From positions 1 to 7,490 of the forward strand of contig DASPTB010000115.1 of assembly GCA_035623615.1 (NCBI GenBank): DNA of 7,490 bases. The letters are read 5' to 3'. Origin of the DNA: DASPTB01 sp035623615 (GTDB taxonomy: Bacteria; Actinomycetota; UBA4738). The position numbers were made by a program, and so were the translations under genes. The notes under the pieces were generated by a model. That model was not told where the DNA came from. It saw only the letters and a list, made by a program, of their open reading frames with translations, and did no database searches. This document shows, piece by piece, positions 1-5,571 of this stretch. Position 1 is the first letter of the stretch. Every line of letters starts with the position of its first letter.

Positions 1-1
1 C

Positions 2-457
2 GTCCTGTCGGGCCTGTCGCTGTCGGGCGGCAAGGCGCCCGACTCCGACGAGCTCGTCGAGACGAGCCTCGTGCGGGCCGGGCTCTGGAAGGAGGTCCGC
101 AACCGCCTGCGGCAGCCGGGCGGCGCGCTGTCGGGCGGCCAGCAGCAGCGCCTGTGCATCGCCCGCGCGCTGGCGGTGAAGCCCGAGGTGCTGCTGATGG
201 ACGAACCGTGCTCCGCGCTCGACCCGACGTCGACGCGGCGCATCGAGGAGACGGTCCTCGAGCTTGCCAGCCAGGTCACCATCGTGATCGTCACCCACAA
301 CATGCAGCAGGCGCAGCGCGTCTCGAGCTACGCCGCGTTCTTCCTCGCGGCCGAGGACGAGCCGGGCCGCATCGTGGAGTCGGGGGCGACGGAGCGCATC
401 TTCGAGGATCCCGAGGATCCGCGAACCGCGGACTACGTGCACGGGAGGTTTGGATGA
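2..457 (+). CDS. pstB: Phosphate ABC transporter ATP-binding protein PstB (5' end outside window)
   Basis: This is the C-terminal 151 residues of the ATPase that powers the PstSCAB high-affinity phosphate importer at the inner face of the membrane. The reading frame is open from the window edge, so the start and the Walker A loop lie upstream. Visible in order are the ABC signature LSGGQQQR (nt 128-151), Walker B VLLMDEP followed by CSALDP (from nt 188), the switch His in VTHNMQQA (His codon 296-298), and the typical PstB ending with RTADYVHGRFG. The run from signature to Walker B is close to PstB of other bacteria, which separates it from other ABC ATPases. A short acidic insertion (AEDEPGR) follows the FFL segment. 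The stop overlaps the next start as ATGA, so translation of the downstream binding protein is probably coupled. pstC and pstA would be expected upstream but are not in view. Confidence 0.97.
   Translation, partial: VLSGLSLSGGKAPDSDELVETSLVRAGLWKEVRNRLRQPGGALSGGQQQRLCIARALAVKPEVLLMDEPCSALDPTSTRRIEETVLELASQVTIVIVTHNMQQAQRVSSYAAFFLAAEDEPGRIVESGATERIFEDPEDPRTADYVHGRFG
443..448 (+). promoter_or_regulatory. Ribosome binding site for the first PstS-like gene
   Basis: GGGAGG lies 5 bases before the ATG at 454, inside the end of pstB. It fixes that ATG as the start, rather than the upstream ATG at 154 in the same frame, whose 100 extra codons only shadow pstB. The ATG overlaps the pstB stop (ATGA). 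Confidence 0.8.
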
Positions 458-2166
458 CCTTCCGCCCCCGTTCCGGTCGTGGCCTCGGCTCGGCCCTCAG
501 GTCGTGGCGTCGACGCCGCGTCCTGCTCGTGCCGGTCGTCGCCGCGGCGGTGCTGGGCGTTGTCGCGTCGCCGGCGTTCGCGTCGGGGCCGACGATCAGC
601 GGTGCCGGGTCGACGTGGGTGCAGATCGCGTTGGACCAGTGGCGCGCGGACGCGACGAGACTGGGGCTCACGATCAACTATCAGGGCGTCGGCTCCACGG
701 CCGGCCGGCAGCTCTACATCATCAACCAGGTCGACTTCGCCGCGAGCGAGATCCCGTTCCTTCCATCGGAGGTCGCGCAGCTGCGGGGCGAGGGGAAGTC
801 GTACCAATATCTGCCCGACGTCGCGGGCGGCACGGCCCTGATGTACAACCTGAAGGACGCAGCCGGACATCCGATCCGAACGCTGCGGTTGTCGGCCCCC
901 GTGATCGCCGACATCTTCACCGGCCGGATCACCAACTGGGACGACCCGGCGCTGCGGGCCGACAACCCGGGCCTCGCACTCCCGAATCTGCCCATGCGCG
1001 TGGTGATCCGGTCTGACGGCTCGGGGACGTCGGCGAAGCTCGCGGACTACATCGCGCACCTTGCCCCCTCGATCTGGGCGCCCTTCGCGCGGGCGCACGG
1101 TGTGACGCTCCCCGTGCAGTACTGGCCGTCGTTCAAGAACGCCGTCGCCGTGCGCGGGTCGGACGGCGTGGCGAACTTCGTCTCGAACCCCTCGGTCGGC
1201 GTCGGCACGATCGGGTACGTGGAGGCGGGTTACGTCTACGAGCACAACTTCACCCCCGTCTTCATCAAGAACCGGGCCGGCTACTACGCGGGGCCGTCCT
1301 CGTTCAACGTCGCGACCGCGTTGCAGCACGCGACGCTCAACAAGGACTTCACGCAGAACCTGCTGCCCGTCTACAACGCGCCCGAACGCAACGCTTATCC
1401 GCTCGCGAGCTACAGCTACCTGATCACGCAGACGACCGGGTTCGATCCCGCCAAGGGCGCGGTCCTCGGCCAGTGGATCATCTACATCGCCTGCGCCGGC
1501 CAGAGGGAGGCAGCGCCGCTCGGGTACTCGCCCCTGCCGAAGAACCTGATCGCAGACGTCTTCCAGGCCGTCAACCGGATCCCCGGCGCCCCGACGCCGC
1601 CGCCGATCACGCCGTCGGCGTGTCCGAACCCCACCGTGACCGGCCAGGGATTCGGAGGTGGTCCCCAGAACAAGGGCTCGGTGCTGCCTCCGGGGCCGCT
1701 CGGCAGCGGGGGTGGCGGAGGAACCGGTTCCGGATCGGGATCCGGTTCCGGGTCGGGAACGGGAACGGGAACGGGCACGGGCACGGGCGGGACGACCGTC
1801 ACGACCGGCACGGGGACGACCGTCACGACGACCGGCACGGGCGGGACGACGATCCCCATCTCCACGGGAACCGGAACCGACCCGGCCGCGGTCGGGGTCA
1901 CGGTGACGCCGCTGACGCAGGCCGAGCTCGCGGCGACGTACTCGACGGCCGTCAAGGCGGCTGACGCGGCGCATCCATCCTCATCCTTTCCGCTGGCGGC
2001 GATCGCGATCGCGGTGCTGCTGCTCGCGGTGATCCCGCTGTCGTTGATGCCGCGCCGGGGCGGCCCGGCGGCGGTCTCGGGAGCCGGCGCCGGCACGGCG
2101 ACGGCGCCGGACCCGGGTGCAACGACCGAGGCGGACGTGCGCGCGACGGCGGAGCGTTTCCAGTGA
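454..2166 (+). CDS. Membrane-anchored PstS-type phosphate-binding protein
   Basis: 570-residue extracytoplasmic binding protein of the PstS family, expected to capture phosphate for the PstCAB transporter. An N-terminal signal peptide has an Arg-rich start, a hydrophobic core at about 23-38 and a likely cut after SPAFA (43). The binding domain spans about 46-375 and shows GAGST (50-54), YQGVGSTAG (76-84), DFAASEIPF (94-102), the hinge IFTGRITNWDDP, RSDGSGT (186-192), GTIGYVE and GYSPLPKNL. Against E. coli PstS the ligand residues Thr54, Ser81, Arg186, Ser190, Gly191 and Thr192 are kept. The buried Asp is Glu99 and the Phe after the first Thr is Trp55. Cys347 and Cys390 are the only cysteines and may form a disulfide. 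A Gly/Ser/Thr linker (418-475) is followed by a transmembrane helix (about 513-531), MPRRGG and a tail of about 37 residues, presumably cytoplasmic. There is no lipobox and no LPXTG motif. The protein is far longer than a usual PstS (about 320-370) because of the linker and anchor. The gene overlaps pstB and the next gene. Confidence 0.9.
   Translation: MTFRPRSGRGLGSALRSWRRRRVLLVPVVAAAVLGVVASPAFASGPTISGAGSTWVQIALDQWRADATRLGLTINYQGVGSTAGRQLYIINQVDFAASEIPFLPSEVAQLRGEGKSYQYLPDVAGGTALMYNLKDAAGHPIRTLRLSAPVIADIFTGRITNWDDPALRADNPGLALPNLPMRVVIRSDGSGTSAKLADYIAHLAPSIWAPFARAHGVTLPVQYWPSFKNAVAVRGSDGVANFVSNPSVGVGTIGYVEAGYVYEHNFTPVFIKNRAGYYAGPSSFNVATALQHATLNKDFTQNLLPVYNAPERNAYPLASYSYLITQTTGFDPAKGAVLGQWIIYIACAGQREAAPLGYSPLPKNLIADVFQAVNRIPGAPTPPPITPSACPNPTVTGQGFGGGPQNKGSVLPPGPLGSGGGGGTGSGSGSGSGSGTGTGTGTGTGGTTVTTGTGTTVTTTGTGGTTIPISTGTGTDPAAVGVTVTPLTQAELAATYSTAVKAADAAHPSSSFPLAAIAIAVLLLAVIPLSLMPRRGGPAAVSGAGAGTATAPDPGATTEADVRATAERFQ
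1705..1878 (+). repeat. Low-complexity Gly/Ser/Thr linker-coding repeats in the first PstS-like gene
   Basis: Degenerate 6-base units of the GGNTCN and GGNACN type encode alternating Gly-Ser then Gly-Thr dipeptides. They are followed by two copies of a 16-base block (1790-1805 and 1814-1829) 24 bases apart, which encode Gly-Thr-Thr-Val-Thr-Thr. The encoded segment is a flexible spacer, probably letting the binding domain reach through the cell wall from its C-terminal membrane anchor. Confidence 0.85.
1756..1773 (+). repeat. 18-base direct repeat, copy 1
   Basis: Three perfect GGAACG units. The same 18 bases occur at 3816-3833 in the linker of the next gene, in the same orientation and the same codon phase (Gly-Thr three times). 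Confidence 0.9.
2151..2154 (+). promoter_or_regulatory. Ribosome binding site for the second PstS-fold gene
   Basis: GGAG sits 8 bases before a GTG at 2163 and 11 bases before an ATG at 2166. The spacing favours GTG as the start, but the two differ by only one residue, so the choice has little effect on the protein. Confidence 0.5.
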
Positions 2167-4241
2167 TGGGGCGCAGGCGGGGGGCTCGGACGGCGCGCCG
2201 CGTGATCGCCGTCCTCGCGATCACGCTTGGGGGCGCCGGGACCGCCGGGCTGTTTGCGGCGCCGACGGCCGTGGCCGCGGGTCACTCGGTTTCGATCACG
2301 CCGAGCTCGGACCTGGGGCAGAACCAGTTCATCAAGATCACGTGGTCGGGGTACTCGGCAAGCCAGGTCGTCGGGTTCCGGCAGTGCACCGCGAGCCCGA
2401 CCACCGTCGCCACCGATTGCACCGCGTTCTACGACGACCTGGGCTACAGCGACTCCACCGGCGGCGGGACGATCTACGAGCAGACGTTCGAGGGCGACGT
2501 CACCAGCCAGTCGGGCGGGACGTTCACGTGCGACGAGAGCAACCCCTGCACGTTCGGCGTCTTCACCGACGGCACGCTGAACGGTGTCCTGACCCCGATC
2601 ACATACGCGCCGGCACCGTCGGACTGCCCGAGCCCGACGGGAACGCCGATCAGCGGTGATGGGAGCGACGAGGCGAACCAGGCCATCTACAACTGGACGC
2701 TGCAGATGTGCGAGCCTCCCGTTCAGCAGCAGGTCGGCTACATCTCGCAGAACTCGATCGACGGTCGGGAGAACTTCATCCACGGCCTCGCCGACTTCGC
2801 GGTGACCTCGACGCCGTTCACCTCGGACGAGAAGAAGGAACTGAGCACCGCCAAGCAGACGTATGCCTACGCACCCGTGACGGCGTCGGCGCTGGTGCTC
2901 GCGTACAAGGTGTTCGATTTCGACGCCGTCCACGTGGAGCGAGGACCGCAGGTCACCGACCTGAAGCTCACGCCGGCGCTCGTGGCGCAGATCTTCACGG
3001 GCCAGCTGGTCAACTGGCAGCAGAGCGCGGCGATGAACGCCTTGAACCCGGGCCACCACTTTCCGGCGTCGGAGTTCCCGTTCGTGCGCGGCGACCATTC
3101 GTCGGAGAACCTGCTGTTCACGTCCTGGCTCACCGCCACCGCGAAGAGCTCGCTGCCCAAGGATTGGCCGGGGCCGTCGGTCGACTATCCGTTGCAGTAC
3201 CTCACGCAGCAGGAGGCCGTCGACGGCGGCGATCGATTGGCGCTCGCCGTGGCCGCTCCGGCGACGGTCCAGGCGAACGACGACTGGACGCAGGTCGGCT
3301 ACATCGGCTTCATGGACGCGAGCCAGGCGGCCTACTACGGGCTCCCCGTCGCGCAGATCGAGAACGCCTCGGGCAATTTCGTCCCGGCGACCGCCGCCAA
3401 CATCCTTGCGGGAATCTCGGACGAGACGAAGACGCCCGACGGGACGCTGTGGCCCAACTTCGCAACGACCGACGCGAACGCCTATCCGATGCCCATCGTG
3501 AACTACGTGACGGCGCCCACCGACCTGATCGACTGGCACAAGGGGCTGACGCTCCAGGCGTTCCTGAAGTACGCGGTGGGGGACGGGCAGAGCTCGGCCA
3601 ACCTGCCGGCCGGCTACGTGCCCCTCCCGTCGAACCTGGTCACCGACACGACGAACATCATCCCCAAGATCCCGAACGCCGAGGGGGAGGGATCGCCTCC
3701 GCCGCCCTCCCCGACGCCGACGCCCTCTCCGACGCCTTCGGGGGGCAGCGGTGACGGCAGCGGGAGCGGGTACGGGTCGGGGTCGGGCTCCGGGTACGGC
3801 TCGGGGTCGGGTACCGGAACGGGAACGGGAACGTATCCGACCGGATCGGGCACCGGGACGACGACGCCGTGCGCCACGTCGCCTTCCCCGTCTTCGTCTC
3901 CCTCGCCGTCGCCGGCAGCGAGCCCGTCCCCGACGGCGAGCGGTTCCGGCGCGGCGTCGCCCAGCCCGTCGGCCTCGCCGTCGCCGACGCCCTCGGCCAC
4001 CCCGGCGGTGACCGAAAGCCCGTGCGCAACGACGACGACCGCGACGATCCCGACGCTGCCGACGACGCACTTCACCGAGACGGCGGCGCGACTCGTGCTT
4101 CCGTCGCTCGCAGCCCTCGGGATCCTCGGGCTCATCTGCGGCCTCGGGATGGAGCTCGCCGCCAAGGGAGGCACGCCGCTCTCCGGGCGGGCCGCGCGGT
4201 TCATGTCGGGCCTTCCGCTTCCCAGGTGGTTGCGCCCATGA
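2163..4241 (+). CDS. Divergent PstS-fold surface protein with N-terminal neocarzinostatin-like domain
   Basis: 692 residues from GTG (691 from ATG at 2166). The order is: signal peptide (Arg-rich start, hydrophobic core about 14-32, likely cut after VAA near 39); Ig-like domain about 41-150; PstS-like domain about 163-495; Pro/Ser/Gly/Thr linker 511-629; membrane helix about 643-664; short basic tail. The Ig-like part resembles the neocarzinostatin fold: ITPSSDL at the start, then FRQC (Cys75), Cys86, FEG, and Cys123/Cys129 in a TCDESNPC segment, giving two plausible disulfides. The PstS fold is recognised by NSIDGRENFIHGLADFAVTSTPF, the hinge IFTGQLVNWQQ, FVRGDHSSE, VGYIGFM and AGYVPLPSNLV. 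Aligned by eye with E. coli PstS, the first-loop Thr becomes Asp168, the buried Asp becomes Ser216 and the Gly-Thr of SGT becomes Ser-Glu (314-315). Arg309 and Ser313 remain. Canonical phosphate binding is therefore doubtful; another ligand or a structural role is possible. It probably arose as a diverged PstS paralogue. Confidence 0.8.
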   Translation: MMGRRRGARTARRVIAVLAITLGGAGTAGLFAAPTAVAAGHSVSITPSSDLGQNQFIKITWSGYSASQVVGFRQCTASPTTVATDCTAFYDDLGYSDSTGGGTIYEQTFEGDVTSQSGGTFTCDESNPCTFGVFTDGTLNGVLTPITYAPAPSDCPSPTGTPISGDGSDEANQAIYNWTLQMCEPPVQQQVGYISQNSIDGRENFIHGLADFAVTSTPFTSDEKKELSTAKQTYAYAPVTASALVLAYKVFDFDAVHVERGPQVTDLKLTPALVAQIFTGQLVNWQQSAAMNALNPGHHFPASEFPFVRGDHSSENLLFTSWLTATAKSSLPKDWPGPSVDYPLQYLTQQEAVDGGDRLALAVAAPATVQANDDWTQVGYIGFMDASQAAYYGLPVAQIENASGNFVPATAANILAGISDETKTPDGTLWPNFATTDANAYPMPIVNYVTAPTDLIDWHKGLTLQAFLKYAVGDGQSSANLPAGYVPLPSNLVTDTTNIIPKIPNAEGEGSPPPPSPTPTPSPTPSGGSGDGSGSGYGSGSGSGYGSGSGTGTGTGTYPTGSGTGTTTPCATSPSPSSSPSPSPAASPSPTASGSGAASPSPSASPSPTPSATPAVTESPCATTTTATIPTLPTTHFTETAARLVLPSLAALGILGLICGLGMELAAKGGTPLSGRAARFMSGLPLPRWLRP
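3693..4049 (+). repeat. Low-complexity Pro/Ser/Gly/Thr linker-coding segment
   Basis: The segment encodes Pro-Thr-Pro-Ser runs, then Gly-Ser-Gly-Tyr and Gly-Thr repeats, then Ser-Pro repeats, flanked by two cysteines (570 and 621 of the protein). It is a typical extended wall-spanning spacer. Short tandem DNA units make this region prone to slippage and to assembly error. Confidence 0.85.
3816..3833 (+). repeat. 18-base direct repeat, copy 2
   Basis: Identical to 1756-1773, in the same orientation and codon phase, and lying in the linker of the second PstS-fold gene. Confidence 0.9.
4224..4229 (+). promoter_or_regulatory. Ribosome binding site for the sortase-like gene
   Basis: AGGTGG lies 8 bases before the ATG at 4238, which overlaps the preceding stop as ATGA. 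This supports starting there rather than at the upstream in-frame ATG at 3869, which would run through the linker of the previous gene. Confidence 0.7.
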
Positions 4242-5158
4242 GCGCGGAGCCCAAGGTGCTGCAGAAGACGACTCGGCCCGGGACGGTGACGCCGATGGCT
4301 CCCCGCAGGGCGCGCTCGATCATGCCCGACCGAAGCGTGGTGCACCGCAGGACCCGCCGGACGCTGCTCGTCGTCGGCGCCGTTCTCCTCGCCTTCGTCT
4401 TCTACGCGTTCGTGGTGACGGGGCTCGAGGAGTCGCGGAGTCAGCGAGCGCTGCTTCCCGTGTTCGCCCCCGGCGTGCAGTCGCAGAGCATCGACTCGCT
4501 CTCGAAGGTCCCGGTGCCCGGCACGCCCGTCGCGATGATCGAGATCCCGAGCATCGGGCTGCACCAGGTGGTCGTCGAGGGCAGCAGCCCCGAGCTGCTC
4601 AAGCTGGGACCGGGCCACTTGCCGAACACGCCGCTCCCCGGCGAGTTCGGGAACTCGGTCGTGCTCGGGCGCCGGGTGACGTACGGCGGGCCGTTCGGCC
4701 GTCTGGACGACGTCCAGACCGGCGACAGCATCACGATGGTCACGGGGCAGGGGTCGTTCACCTATGTCGTGAACCACGTCGGGTACGTGCTGCCGGGCCA
4801 GCCCGACGTCACCGGGCCGACGCTCGACAGCCGCCTGACGCTCGTGACGTCGGGCCCCTCGCTCGCACCGACGACGAGGCTCGCGGTCGTGGGTGCGCTG
4901 CAGGGCAATCCAGTGGGTGTGGCCACCCGCCCGTCGATCGCGGTGGCCCCGGACGAGTTCGGAGAAACCGGGAACGTCACCGGGCTGCTGATCGCGATCC
5001 TGTGGGGGATCGCTCTTGTCGCGGTGATCTTCCTGACGCGGCGCATCTACCAGGTGTGGCCCGTGCGCGCCGCCTACGTCGTCACCACGCCGGCGGTCAT
5101 CTTCCTGCTGTGGCTCGTGTTCGAGAACCTCGATCGACTGCTCCCGGGGACGCTATGA
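4238..5158 (+). CDS. Sortase-fold membrane protein lacking catalytic His and Cys (pseudo-sortase)
   Basis: 306 residues. A basic N-terminal cytoplasmic segment is followed by a membrane helix (about 42-61), a class-E-like sortase domain (about 95-222) and two further helices (about 249-267 and 277-296). Family landmarks are clear: the strand VAMIEIPSIGLHQVVVEG, GPGHLPNTPLPGEFGNSVV, VTYGGPFGRLDDVQTGD, and the strand pair LTLVTSG and TTRLAVVGAL. Active sortases carry GHR in the first region and a TLxTC motif in the last. Here the His position is Arg145 (GRR) and the Cys position is Ser205 (VTSG). The Arg expected after the Cys is present at 214. Transpeptidation by the usual Cys thioester route is therefore not expected. 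None of the surface proteins encoded here has an LPXTG-like signal, which agrees with a non-catalytic role such as scaffold or binder for its operon partners. The overlaps on both sides argue for co-expression with the PstS-like genes. Confidence 0.85.
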   Translation: MSAEPKVLQKTTRPGTVTPMAPRRARSIMPDRSVVHRRTRRTLLVVGAVLLAFVFYAFVVTGLEESRSQRALLPVFAPGVQSQSIDSLSKVPVPGTPVAMIEIPSIGLHQVVVEGSSPELLKLGPGHLPNTPLPGEFGNSVVLGRRVTYGGPFGRLDDVQTGDSITMVTGQGSFTYVVNHVGYVLPGQPDVTGPTLDSRLTLVTSGPSLAPTTRLAVVGALQGNPVGVATRPSIAVAPDEFGETGNVTGLLIAILWGIALVAVIFLTRRIYQVWPVRAAYVVTTPAVIFLLWLVFENLDRLLPGTL

Positions 5159-5571
5159 GCCGGGACACCATGCTCCGCGTCGCCCCCGCGCTGGCAGTGG
5201 CAGTCCTGGTGACCGCCGCCTGCTCGACGGCGCGGGGAACGGCGGCCGGTGGGTCTCCGGGGTCGTCGGCGATCACTCCCTCCCCCTCGCCGACGGCCTC
5301 GGTGGACCCGAACTTCGACTTCGGACTGAACATCTACATCACGGCCACCGGCTTCAAGCCCCACTGGCTCGTGGCGCCTTACCACGGCACGATCACGTGG
5401 CACAACGACACCAGCCGGTCGCAGAGGATCGTCTTCGACCACCAGGCGGTGCGCTCGGGCGTCATTCCGCCGGGGGGAACGTTCACCTATACGCCGGACG
5501 TCCCGATCAGCATGACGTACCACTCGGGCCTCGGCCGGGTCCGGCACGGCGTCATCCAGGTGCAGTCGTGA
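5155..5571 (+). CDS. Small lipoprotein with cupredoxin-like domain, copper ligands apparently absent
   Basis: 138 residues, starting at the ATG that overlaps the previous stop (ATGA), with a weak GGGGA 4 bases upstream. A lipoprotein signal peptide ends in LVTAAC with Cys23 as the predicted lipidated residue, followed by a Ser/Gly/Pro spacer to about 52. The rest (about 57-137) has the strand pattern of a plastocyanin-like domain: NIYITATGFKPHWL, GTITWHNDTSRSQRIVF, IPPGGTFTYTPD and MTYHSGLGRVRHGVIQV. In copper-binding relatives the second segment holds a His near the position of Gln90, and the last has a Cys-x-x-His-x-x-x-Met type loop. Here that loop has His123/Ser124, Gly and Arg instead. 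The fold call is from pattern only. Loss of type-1 copper is inferred; His residues 83, 96, 123 and 131 could still bind something. It probably sits at the outer membrane face with the other operon products. Confidence 0.6.
   Translation: MSRDTMLRVAPALAVAVLVTAACSTARGTAAGGSPGSSAITPSPSPTASVDPNFDFGLNIYITATGFKPHWLVAPYHGTITWHNDTSRSQRIVFDHQAVRSGVIPPGGTFTYTPDVPISMTYHSGLGRVRHGVIQVQS

Noticed and set aside
154..453. 100-codon N-terminal extension of the first PstS-like gene
   Set aside because: It overlaps pstB in another frame and is Arg/Ala-rich without any motif. The ATG at 454 has a good ribosome binding site and is followed at once by a signal peptide.
1705..1878. Short tandem units considered as a CRISPR array or phase-variable tract
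   Set aside because: The units are 6-base codon pairs with no spacers, fully inside a coding frame, and their length keeps the frame on slippage, so neither reading is supported.
1482..4070. Very long minus-strand open frame of 862 codons, and another of 513 codons at 433-1974
   Set aside because: The translations are dominated by Arg and lie antiparallel to well-supported genes. Long open shadow frames are expected at this GC content; no domain or ribosome binding site supports them.
3869..4237. N-terminal extension of the sortase-like gene
   Set aside because: It runs through the linker and anchor of the preceding gene in another frame. The ATGA overlap at 4238 with AGGTGG upstream gives the better start.
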